The notes under the pieces were generated by a model. It saw only the letters and a list, made by a program, of their open reading frames with translations, ran no database searches and was not told where the DNA came from. From an uncultured Pseudorhodoferax sp. (GTDB lineage Bacteria; Pseudomonadota; Gammaproteobacteria; Burkholderiales; Burkholderiaceae): DNA of 8,448 nt. Shown one piece after another: positions 1 to 8,141 of this stretch. Numbering within the stretch: position 1 is the stretch's first letter; each line of letters opens with the position of its first letter. The DNA is taken from positions 1 through 8,448 of the forward strand of contig CAJYRH010000378.1 in NCBI GenBank assembly GCA_913776795.1, written 5' to 3'. The position numbers were made by a program, and so were the translations under genes.

Positions 1-1126
<1,126 letters not shown>

Positions 1127-1127
<1 letters not shown>

Positions 1128-3526
1128 CACTGGGGCGATTGCACGGGCTGCGACGGCGCGCCGGGCACCTGGGTCTGCAGATTGGTGGAGGGCGGCATCA
1201 ACGGAGCCGGCATCGTGGCCGCGGCCGGCGTGAGGCGGCGCAGCGGCTGCTCGGGCAGCACCGGCGCCTCGTTCACGCGGACCAGCGAGCTTTCCACCGG
1301 CTGCGCCTGTTGCTGGCCCACGCGCATGAGGTCGTAACGGTCCATGGACAAGGCCTCGGCGGACGAGTTGTCGCGCACCACCACCGGGCGCAGGAACACC
1401 ATCAGATTGGTCTTCCTGCGCGAGCGGGCCTCGCTCTTGAACAGGTTGCCGAAGAATGGGATGTCGCCGACGCCTGGCACCTTCTCCTGGTTGCCGCCGT
1501 ATTGGTCCTGCAGCAGGCCGCCCAGCACGACGATGGAGCCGTCGTCCACCAGCACGGTGGATTCGATCGCGCGCTTGGTCGTGGTCGGGCCGCTGGCGGC
1601 CGTCTCGGTCCCGGACTTGACGGCCGAGCTCTCCTGGTAGATCACCATCTTGACCGTGCCGTTCTCGTTGATCTGCGGGCGCACGCGCAGCGTCAGGCCC
1701 ACGTCCTGGCGCTCGTAGGTCTGGAACGGGTTGACAGTGCCCGAGCCGGTGCTCGTGGCATTGGTGTAGGAGCCGGTCACGAAGGGCACGTTCTCCCCGA
1801 TGATGATGCGCGCCTCCTCGTTGTCCAGCGTCAGCAGGTTGGGCGTGGACAGGATGTTGCCGTCGGTGTTGGTCTCCAGGAAGCGCGCCAGGAAACCGAG
1901 CACGTTGTTGCCATTCTTCTGGTAGATGTAGCCCAGGTTGCCACCCGTGGACGGCAGGCCGGTCTGCCCTGTCGTCGTGGTGCCGGAGCCGTTGAGCAGG
2001 CCGGGCGCGATGCTGAAGATGTTCCTGCCACCGACGCTGAAGTTGGTGCCCAGCGCCGCCAGGTTCTTGCCGCCCAGCAGTGCCGACCATTGAATGCCGA
2101 ACTCGGCCGCCTTCTCGGCGTTGACCTCGACGATCAGGCTCTCGACGAGCACCTGCGCACGCCGGCCATCGAGCTTGTCGATGACGGCGCGCAACTGCCG
2201 GTATTGCGGCTCGGGCGCCGAGATGATGAGCGAGTTGGTCGACGGATCGGCCTGGATCTGCCCGCCGGTCGACGGCTGGTTGCTGTTGCCCTGGTTCAGG
2301 CTGCCCGCCCCTGCGGTGCTGCCCCCGAAGCCCGAGACGCTGTTGCTGCTGCCGCTCGATCCGGTCCCGCTGGTGTTCGAACCGAAGGAGGTCTGCAACG
2401 TGCCCAGGTTCGATGCGCCGCCGCTGGGCAGGCTGCTGCCGCCCTGCGACCCGGTGCCGCCGGTGTTGCCCGCGGCGATGGCCGCCCGCAGCGTGGCTGC
2501 CAGCTTGACCGCGTCGGCGTTCTTCAGATAGACCACGTGGACGTTGCCGCTGGCGGCGCTGGAGCCGGGTGCCGGGGGCTGGTCCAGCCGTGCCACCAGC
2601 GAGCGGATCAGGTTCATGCGCGTCGCGTTGGTGGCGCGCACCACCAGGGCATTGCTGCGCGGCTCGGCCATCAGCGTGGTGCGGAACGAGGTATCGGCCG
2701 CCTGGCCCGCAGCCGGTGCAGCTGCGCCGCCCGTGCTGCTGCCCGGCTCCACCAGCCGCGCCACCAGCGGTGCCAGATCGCTCGCGATGGCGTGGCGCAG
2801 CGGGATCACCTCGACGTCGGTGGCGTTGGAGACATCCATGGCCGCGATCACGCGAGCCAGCCGGCGCAGGTTGTCGGCGTAGTCGGTGATGACCAGCGAA
2901 TTGGTACCGGGGTTGGCGTTGATGGTGTTGTTCGGGCTGATCAGCGGGCGCAGCACCGGCACCAGGTTGTTGGCGCTCTCGTGGTTGAGCCGGAAGATCT
3001 GCGTGACGATCTGGCTACCGCTGGGCAGGCCATCGTCGCCGCCCTCGCTCACCCGGACCGGGCCGCCCTGCAGCTTGGCATCGGCCTCGGGCACGACCTT
3101 GTCGAGGCCGGCGGCGTCGACCACCGTGAAGCCCTGCATGCGCAGCGCTGCGATGAACTGGCTGTAGGCCACCGAGGGCGGCACCGGCTGGTCGGTCGAC
3201 AGGTTCATCGTGCCCTTCACGCGCGGGTCCACCACCACGTTGCGGCCGGTGATGGTGGCCATGGTGCGCGCCACGGCTTCGATGTCGGCGTTCATGAAGT
3301 TCAGCGTGACCGGGTCGCCGCGGCGCGGGCCACTCGGCACCAGGCTCACGGTGCTGGAGCCGTTCGGGCTGGCGGGCACTTGGGCCACTGCGGCCGGAAT
3401 GCCGGACTGGCCCGGTGCCGGCGGCACCTGGGCCTGCGCCGGCAGGGCAGCACACAACAGTGCGGCGGCGATGGCGCAGGCGTGGCGGGCCGGGTGGGCA
3501 GGGCGTGGTGTCGGGAAAGAGTGCAT
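1127..3526 (-). CDS. gspD: Type II secretion outer-membrane secretin GspD
   Basis: GspD forms the multimeric outer-membrane channel through which folded exoproteins leave. The product is 799 residues, somewhat long for the family. A Sec signal peptide with a likely signal peptidase I cut after AQA (about residue 32) is visible; the cysteines near it do not make a lipobox. Domains: N0 about 72-152 ([14 protein letters not shown]), N1 about 173-231, N2 about 238-316, N3 about 328-455, and secretin domain about 456-718 with [10 protein letters not shown] (from 580), [14 protein letters not shown] (683-696) and a closing strand near [12 protein letters not shown] (706-717). N3 is interrupted at 353-424 by a Gly/Ser/Asn-rich insertion. 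After [10 protein letters not shown] (731-740) the last 59 residues are rich in Pro and Gln and do not resemble a folded pilotin-binding S-domain. I chose ATG at 3526 because it gives a good signal peptide and lies 4 bases after the gspN stop; an ATG 16 codons upstream would overlap gspN. Confidence 0.97.
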
Positions 3527-3530
3527 CGGA

Positions 3531-4337
3531 TTAGCCCACTTGGATGATGGAACGCAGGCCATTGCGTCGGCCAATGATGTTCAGGAGGTTGGAAAGCGCG
3601 TCGACGCGCTCGGGGTCGGCGACGGCTTCGCCGGAAAAGCGCAGGCGCGAGCCCACCCATTGTCCGCTGCCGCTCAGCGTGAGACTGCCGGTGATGGTCT
3701 CCAGCTGCAGGGTGGCGGGCGCATCGTCGCCACCGCCTGCCAGCGTGAGCCGGTAGCTGCCCATGGGCTTGAGCGTGGACAGTCGCGAGGACAGGTCGCT
3801 CGCCTCCAGCTGCAGGCGGCCGTTGACCAGGACGCGGCCGGAGACCCATTCGAGCGCCAGATCCTGCACGGACAGCGCGAGGGTGCCTTCCGGCTGGACG
3901 GTGTTCCAGGGCGTGCCCAGTCCGGCCAGCACGGGGGCGGGCCAGTGCGACTGGCCGTTGCCGATCTGCACACGCACACCGGTCCAGCGCGGTTCGGCGC
4001 GCAACAGCCAGGACTGCTGCATGCAGCAGGTCGCGCGCATCGCCAGCTGCAAGCCGGACCATGCGGGGCGCAGCTGCCACTCGAAATGGCCGGGCAGGGC
4101 GGTGGCGTCCCGGCTGTCCGTGCCGCCGGCCAGCACCAGCTGGGCCGAACCGTTCCACAGGCTGCCGCGCGGGGCCCGCAGCAGCACATGCTGCGCGCTG
4201 CCCTCTTCCACGGCCCATGCCAGCCACCGTGCTGGCGCGAACACCAGCACGCCTACCAGCAAGCCCAGGATGCCACCCAGCCAGGCCCATGCCCACGGGG
4301 AGGTTGCGGCTGTCGTGGCGCGGGGAGAGCGGGCCAC
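3531..4337 (-). CDS. gspN: Type II secretion protein GspN
   Basis: GspN is a bitopic inner-membrane accessory protein of the T2SS found in only some systems; its exact role is not settled. The product is 268 residues, close to the family norm. A short basic N-terminus is followed by a single membrane segment (about 16-34, WAWAWLGGILGLLVGVLVF) and a beta-rich periplasmic domain. Recognisable family features are RGSLWNGSAQL (57-67), repeated short beta stretches such as VNGRLQLEAS (171-180), and the C-terminal LLNIIGRRNGLRSIIQ (251-266). The start is GTG at 4337, only 2 bases after the gspM TGA; no ATG lies in frame before residue 100, so GTG is the most reasonable choice (a CTG two codons upstream is possible). 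No Shine-Dalgarno is visible, so translation is probably coupled to gspM. An adjacent Cys104-Cys105 pair in the periplasmic domain is unusual. Confidence 0.9.
   Translation of the reverse strand: MARSPRATTAATSPWAWAWLGGILGLLVGVLVFAPARWLAWAVEEGSAQHVLLRAPRGSLWNGSAQLVLAGGTDSRDATALPGHFEWQLRPAWSGLQLAMRATCCMQQSWLLRAEPRWTGVRVQIGNGQSHWPAPVLAGLGTPWNTVQPEGTLALSVQDLALEWVSGRVLVNGRLQLEASDLSSRLSTLKPMGSYRLTLAGGGDDAPATLQLETITGSLTLSGSGQWVGSRLRFSGEAVADPERVDALSNLLNIIGRRNGLRSIIQVG
4014..4029. repeat. Perfect 16-bp palindrome inside gspN
   Basis: The sequence CTGCTGCATGCAGCAG is its own reverse complement with no spacer. It lies wholly inside gspN and encodes Cys104-Cys105-Met-Gln-Gln. A perfect palindrome of this length is expected only about 0.1 times by chance in a window this size with uniform base use, but this DNA is rich in CTG/CAG codons, which raises that chance. 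No function is evident. Confidence 0.35.
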
Positions 4338-4339
4338 GG

Positions 4340-4846
4340 TCAGCGGGCCGGCAGCGTGAGGACCACCGCGCCGTCCCAGCGGGCCGGGGCGGTGGCCGGG
4401 CCGGCGGCGCGGGTCAGGCGCGCCTCGGCCGGCAGCGCGCGCGCGTTGACGCGCGCCTGCGTGAGCCAGCGGGCCAGCGCATCGGCTTCGGCGGCCTTGA
4501 GCGTGAGCGTGGCGCGCTCGCCGGCCACGCTGAGCTGGGCCGTGCTGCCCAGGCGCTGGCGCACGGAGGCTTCCAGGGCGCGCAGTGCATCGTCGTAGGA
4601 CAGGCGCGGCTGGTTCTGCAGCGCCATGGCGTCGGACTGCAGGCTGCGCATGGCCTGCAACTGCGCATCGAGGTCGCGGTGCTGTGCATCGGCGTGGCGC
4701 AGCGTGGCCAGTGCGGGTCCCAGCAACACCCACCAGGCCAGCGCCAGCAGGACGAGAATACCGGCCAGGGCGACGGCGCCGCGTTCGCGCGGTGCAAGCA
4801 GATTCCAGCGGGTGCGCAGCTGTTGCTGCAGGTCGGCGAACTTCAT
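4340..4846 (-). CDS. gspM: Type II secretion inner-membrane platform protein GspM
   Basis: GspM is a small bitopic inner-membrane protein that pairs with GspL through their periplasmic domains and stabilises it in the assembly platform. The product is 168 residues, typical for the family. A short cytoplasmic N-terminus ending in LLAPRERGAV (16-25) has the family's conserved Arg-Glu-Arg. It is followed by one membrane helix (about 24-43, rich in Ala, Leu and Trp), a charged, Gln-rich predicted coiled coil (about 46-80), and a ferredoxin-like periplasmic domain (about 82-168) with alternating strands such as STAQLSVAG (101-109) and ERATLTLKA (110-118). ATG at 4846 overlaps the gspL stop in an ATGA, and the gene ends 2 bases before gspN. 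Sequence conservation in this family is weak, so topology and position contribute much of the identification. Confidence 0.93.
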   Translation of the reverse strand: MKFADLQQQLRTRWNLLAPRERGAVALAGILVLLALAWWVLLGPALATLRHADAQHRDLDAQLQAMRSLQSDAMALQNQPRLSYDDALRALEASVRQRLGSTAQLSVAGERATLTLKAAEADALARWLTQARVNARALPAEARLTRAAGPATAPARWDGAVVLTLPAR

Positions 4847-6069
4847 GGCGTGGTTCCGGAGGCGGGCAGGGGGCGCAGCAGCAGGCGGTCGCCTTCGGCC
4901 TGCGCCGAGACCCCATGTGCGCGCAGCCTGCCGTTCAGTGCGGCCAGGGATTCGGGGCTGGTGGCCAGTCCGCGCAACCGGGCCTCGGCATTGCCGAACT
5001 CGATGGCCTGGGGCACCTGGCCGGGCGGTAGCGTGGCGCCGAGCGCGCCCAGCATGGCTTCGAGGTCGCGCGGGCCATAGGCGCCGGAGGCCTGGCGCAG
5101 GAGCTCGACCTCGCGCGCCATCTGCACAGGCGCGTCGACCACCACGCGCACGGAAGGGAAACTGCTGGACAGGACGCCGCGCACGGCCGCGCGCTTGTCG
5201 GCCAGCGCGTTGGATTCCTTCCAGGCCCAGGCGTTCACGCCGACCAGGTGGGCCGCCACCAGCAATCCGAGGCCCCAGCGCGCCGCGCGCCATTGTGGGC
5301 CGCGCGCGATGGCTGCCATGCGGCGCAGGGTGCCCTGCACGGCACGGCGGCGGTCGGAGCTGGCCAGGTCGAACTGGGCCAGGTCCCAGGTGCCGGCGGC
5401 GGCCTGCAGCCAGCGCTCGGCGGCCGGGCGAAGCTGCACCTGGCGGGCACCGTTCTGCTCGGCCAGCTGGGCCAGGGCCGGGTCTGCGAACACGGGGACC
5501 TCTTGTGCGCTGCCGGCCTGGGCCAGCGCCCAGTCCAGCGCGGGCGCGGCCAGCGGCAGCACGCTGACGCCTTGCGCGCCGCTGTAGGCCAGGCAGGCGG
5601 ATTCGGTCGTGCCGAGGATGTCGATCTGCTCCGTGCCGGGCGCCAACTCGGGCACGGCGCGTGCGGCCGGGCGGCGCGCGGACTCCAGCAGGTCCAGGCT
5701 GGCGCGCAGCCAGGTCCGGTCGCAGGTGGCGACCCAGGCCGGGGCCTGGGCGCGTGCGCCGGCCTCGAGTGCAAAGTGCACGGCGCCGGGGTCGTCGAGG
5801 AGGCGGTCCTCGAGCACGCCTTCCAGGAGCGCGCGCAGGCGTGGCGTACCGGCCGCGCCGCGCGCCAGCGAGCCTTTCGGCAGTTCGACGCGGTGCCAGG
5901 AGAGGGCCTGCGCAGGCACCAGTGCCACGGTCTCGCGAGCGGCCGGCAGCAGCGCGGCCACGGCGTGGGCGTGCGCGGCGACGGTGCGGCCGTCGGCGCT
6001 CAGCACATATTCCAGCGGTGTGGTCGCACCGGGGGTGTCCAGGGGCAGGACGACGATCAGGGTGCTCAC
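4843..6069 (-). CDS. gspL: Type II secretion inner-membrane platform protein GspL
   Basis: GspL anchors the GspE ATPase to the inner membrane and connects it to GspM and the pseudopilus. The product is 408 residues, a normal length. It has a large cytoplasmic actin-like region (about 1-258, beginning STLIVVLPLD), including the conserved membrane-proximal motif DLAQFDL (229-235), which corresponds to the family's Asn-Leu-Arg-Gln stretch. One membrane segment follows (about 263-283) and then a periplasmic ferredoxin-like domain (about 312-408). The start is GTG at 6069: the upstream in-frame sequence in the gspK-gspL gap contains no ATG, GTG or TTG, and a weak GAGAGA purine run sits about 5 bases before the GTG. 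The gene is separated from gspK by 76 bases, the only sizeable gap in the window, and its stop overlaps the gspM start. Confidence 0.95.
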   Translation of the reverse strand: MSTLIVVLPLDTPGATTPLEYVLSADGRTVAAHAHAVAALLPAARETVALVPAQALSWHRVELPKGSLARGAAGTPRLRALLEGVLEDRLLDDPGAVHFALEAGARAQAPAWVATCDRTWLRASLDLLESARRPAARAVPELAPGTEQIDILGTTESACLAYSGAQGVSVLPLAAPALDWALAQAGSAQEVPVFADPALAQLAEQNGARQVQLRPAAERWLQAAAGTWDLAQFDLASSDRRRAVQGTLRRMAAIARGPQWRAARWGLGLLVAAHLVGVNAWAWKESNALADKRAAVRGVLSSSFPSVRVVVDAPVQMAREVELLRQASGAYGPRDLEAMLGALGATLPPGQVPQAIEFGNAEARLRGLATSPESLAALNGRLRAHGVSAQAEGDRLLLRPLPASGTTP

Positions 6070-6145
6070 GGTTTCTCTCTCGGAGGCGGAGGGACACGGG
6101 CAGGCCGCGCTTGCGGCGCGCGATTGTAGAGAGCGCCGGTGACGG
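6070..6145 (-). promoter_or_regulatory. gspK-gspL intergenic gap with possible weak internal promoter
   Basis: This is the only gap longer than 4 bases in the operon. On the minus strand it contains TACAAT at 6128-6123, a 5 of 6 match to a sigma-70 -10 box and unusually AT-rich for this DNA. A poor -35 candidate, GTGACC at 6149-6144, lies 15 bases upstream, which is short. The -35 candidate sits in an 11-base palindrome GTGAC-N-GTCAC (6139-6149) that also covers the gspK stop codon. A start near 6116 would give a leader of about 47 bases before gspL. A 5-bp hairpin (6104-6117) lies within that leader and has no U-tract, so it is not a terminator. The promoter reading is an inference from motif match alone. 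Confidence 0.2.
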
Positions 6146-7108
6146 TCACGGTTGACGGTCTCCGGCGACGCGCTGGCGCCAGATGGTGTTGACGGGCGGA
6201 GTGGTGCCACTGCCGCGGTGCACGAGCGAGCGTTCGCTCACCACGGTGCCCTCCATGCGCAGCCGCCCGTTGACTTCGAAGTAGTTGGAGCGCACGCCGT
6301 AAGCGTTGCTGTCGGTGAGCTGGCCGACCCGGTCCAAGATCTTGGCGGCGGCGGGCAGGTCGCGCAGCGCGCTGTTGTTGCGGGCCTGCACCAGGCGTTG
6401 GGCCGCCGCCAGATCCAGATCCTCGATGGAAGCCGCGATGACCTGGACGCTGGCGGTGTTCAGGTTGACGGAAGTGGCCTGCGGCAGCAGCGTGACGTGG
6501 GGCTCCAGCAGCCGCAGCGTGGCCGGAGACAGGCCCAGCCAGACGAGCTGCTCGAAGCGCTCCGGGCGCAACGGGACGTCGGCGCCATCGTCCACCTCCT
6601 TCTGGCTGGCGCGGCGCAGGTTCTCTGCCATCGTCATGAGTTCGGCCTGCGGCAAGCCCAGCAGCTCGAACAGCCGCGTGAAGGCTGCCAGCCATTTGTC
6701 CACCAGCTCGCCTCCCGGACCGACCATGTTGGTGACGTTCAGGCGCGATTGCAGGTCGACGATGCTGCCGGACAGGAACACCTCGGGCAGGCCTTCGTCG
6801 CCGCCCTGGTTGACGCCGTTCTCGGCTGCCAGGAACGTGGACATGCGCGATTCCTGCAGTGGCACGGCCCAGGGTTCTGCAAGATGGTCGATGCTGCTGG
6901 CGCGGGCGTCCTCGCGCAGGATCAGGCGGGCCCAGTCGAGCGCGCCGACCAGCACCCAGGCCGACTGGCTGCGCGCCCGCTCGGACTGCTCCACCTCGAC
7001 GGCGCGCCACTGCTGCCACAGCGCCGTGGCAGCAAATGTGGCCACCAGCGTGACCGTCAGCATGGCCAGCAGCAGGGCTGCGCCACGTTGGGCGTGTGCG
7101 CGGCTCAT
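6146..7108 (-). CDS. gspK: Type II secretion minor pseudopilin GspK
   Basis: GspK is the large minor pseudopilin that caps the pseudopilus tip together with GspI and GspJ and helps start its assembly. The product is 320 residues, the usual size. The leader MSRAHAQRG is followed by a hydrophobic helix (AALLLAMLTVTLVA, about 10-30). Prepilin peptidase would cut after Gly9, and mature position 5 is Leu, not Glu; lack of Glu5 is a hallmark of GspK. Further family features are WVLVGALDWARLIL (51-64), an acidic/Trp-Pro region HLAEPWAVPL (75-84), IVDLQSRLNVTNM (116-128), a helical insert domain (about 135-205), and VNLNTAS (214-220). The ATG at 7108 overlaps the gspJ stop as ATGA. No mutation of a key feature is seen. 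Confidence 0.96.
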   Translation of the reverse strand: MSRAHAQRGAALLLAMLTVTLVATFAATALWQQWRAVEVEQSERARSQSAWVLVGALDWARLILREDARASSIDHLAEPWAVPLQESRMSTFLAAENGVNQGGDEGLPEVFLSGSIVDLQSRLNVTNMVGPGGELVDKWLAAFTRLFELLGLPQAELMTMAENLRRASQKEVDDGADVPLRPERFEQLVWLGLSPATLRLLEPHVTLLPQATSVNLNTASVQVIAASIEDLDLAAAQRLVQARNNSALRDLPAAAKILDRVGQLTDSNAYGVRSNYFEVNGRLRMEGTVVSERSLVHRGSGTTPPVNTIWRQRVAGDRQP

Positions 7109-7779
7109 GGAGAAGGGGGTCCCCCGACCGTGGGCCGCACCCAGTCGCGCGTGATGGTGCCGGACACGGCCCCGCCGGCCGGCAGCTCCAGCACCAGGCG
7201 CACGCCATCGGGCGCTTCGACACCGCCGGCCCCATTGCCGCTGCCGGTTTGCGGCGTGCCGGCGCTGGAGAGCGGGTTGGTCCAGGTGTTGAGGCGGTAA
7301 TAGAAGAGGCGCCAGTCGAGCAGCGGTGCGATGGCCACTTCGCGCTGGCGCTCGTCGCTGCTGGGTGTTTGCGCCCAGCTGGCCGCACGCTCCCATGCCT
7401 GCAGCAATTGGGCCCGGCTGCGCAGCACGGGCGACTGCCAGCGCAGCCACTGCCCGCCGTCCGCCAGGCCGCGGCGCGTCCAGGCGACCACCAGCGGGCC
7501 GGTCTCGCCGGGGGTGGTGCTGGCACGCACGATGCGCAGGGCGCGTCCGTCCCATTCCAGCGGCGGCACTTCGGTCGGTTCCAGCATCGCGTCGAGGTCG
7601 GCCGTCCACTGCGCCAGGCCGGCCTGCAGCGTCAGCACCGCATCGGTGTGGGCGCGCGTGCCGGCCTGGGTGCGGGTCATGCCGTCCAGCCCGCGCCAGC
7701 TCAGCACGGCGACGATCGCCATGATGGCCAGCGCGATCAGCAATTCGACCAGCGTGAAGCCGCGTTGCGGTCTGGGCAT
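7105..7779 (-). CDS. gspJ: Type II secretion minor pseudopilin GspJ
   Basis: GspJ is a minor pseudopilin that binds GspI and GspK in the pseudopilus tip. The product is 224 residues, typical for the family. The leader MPRPQRG is followed by FTLVELLIALAIMAIVAVLS, a class III prepilin signature with the prepilin peptidase cut after Gly7 and Glu at mature position 5. SWRGLDGM (27-34) is a GspJ-specific motif. The globular domain has paired-strand features such as WDGRALRIVR (76-85), LVVAWTRRGL (96-105) and WRLFYYRLNTWTNPLSS (156-172), the last again characteristic of GspJ. A Gly/Ser/Asn-rich loop (about 173-191) interrupts the last strands, and the C-terminus ends in GGPPSP. ATG at 7779 starts 2 bases after the gspI stop without a clear Shine-Dalgarno, consistent with coupled translation. 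Confidence 0.95.
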   Translation of the reverse strand: MPRPQRGFTLVELLIALAIMAIVAVLSWRGLDGMTRTQAGTRAHTDAVLTLQAGLAQWTADLDAMLEPTEVPPLEWDGRALRIVRASTTPGETGPLVVAWTRRGLADGGQWLRWQSPVLRSRAQLLQAWERAASWAQTPSSDERQREVAIAPLLDWRLFYYRLNTWTNPLSSAGTPQTGSGNGAGGVEAPDGVRLVLELPAGGAVSGTITRDWVRPTVGGPPSP

Positions 7780-7781
7780 GG

Positions 7782-8141
7782 TCAATAGCGCCCCAGGATG
7801 GTGGTGATCCGCAGCACCGGCACGCCGTTCTCCACCACCTGTGCATCCACGCGGCGAAAGCTCGGATTGGGCGTGGGCCGCACGCCCACCAGCACACGGA
7901 ACACGCGGCCGGCCTGCTCGCAGGGCTGGTCGGTGTCGCCCACGCCCGGCAGTTGCCCTCGCGCCAGGCGCAGCGCGATGAGTTCGTTCTCGGCGCAGAT
8001 CTGCGCCAACAGCACATCGCTCTGGCGCGTGGCATTGCGCGTCAGCGCGCTGGTGGCCTGGGTGCCGGCCAGCAATGCGATGGCCACGATGCCCAGCGCC
8101 ACCAGCACCTCCACCAGCGTGAAGCCCCGGACCGGGCGCAT
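7782..8141 (-). CDS. gspI: Type II secretion minor pseudopilin GspI
   Basis: GspI is the minor pseudopilin that nucleates the GspI-J-K tip complex. The product is 119 residues, the normal size. The short basic leader MRPVRG is followed by FTLVEVLVALGIVAIALLAG, so prepilin peptidase would cut after Gly6 and Glu lies at mature position 5. NELIALRLARGQLPG (52-66) fits the family's conserved Asn-x-x-x-x-x-Arg-Leu stretch after the N-terminal helix. The globular domain has strands around GRVFRVLVGVRPTPNPSFRR (78-97) and the C-terminal VPVLRITTILGRY. Two cysteines (49 and 74) are present. I chose ATG at 8141, which overlaps the gspH stop as TGATG and puts the prepilin leader at the right length; a longer in-frame extension to 8237 would run back through gspH and bury the leader. 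Confidence 0.95.
   Translation of the reverse strand: MRPVRGFTLVEVLVALGIVAIALLAGTQATSALTRNATRQSDVLLAQICAENELIALRLARGQLPGVGDTDQPCEQAGRVFRVLVGVRPTPNPSFRRVDAQVVENGVPVLRITTILGRY

Noticed and set aside
6104..6117. GC hairpin (GCCGC/GCGGC with a 4-base loop) between gspK and gspL as a terminator
   Set aside because: The stem is only 5 bp and is not followed by a T-run on the coding strand, and the operon clearly continues into gspL.
5248..6129. Several plus-strand open frames opposite gspL
   Set aside because: Low-complexity Ala/Gly/Arg translations with no recognisable fold; gspL on the minus strand explains the region.
7115..7125. GGGGG-T-CCCCC inverted repeat near the gspJ end
   Set aside because: A 1-base loop cannot form a stable hairpin, and it simply encodes the Gly-Gly-Pro-Pro end of GspJ.
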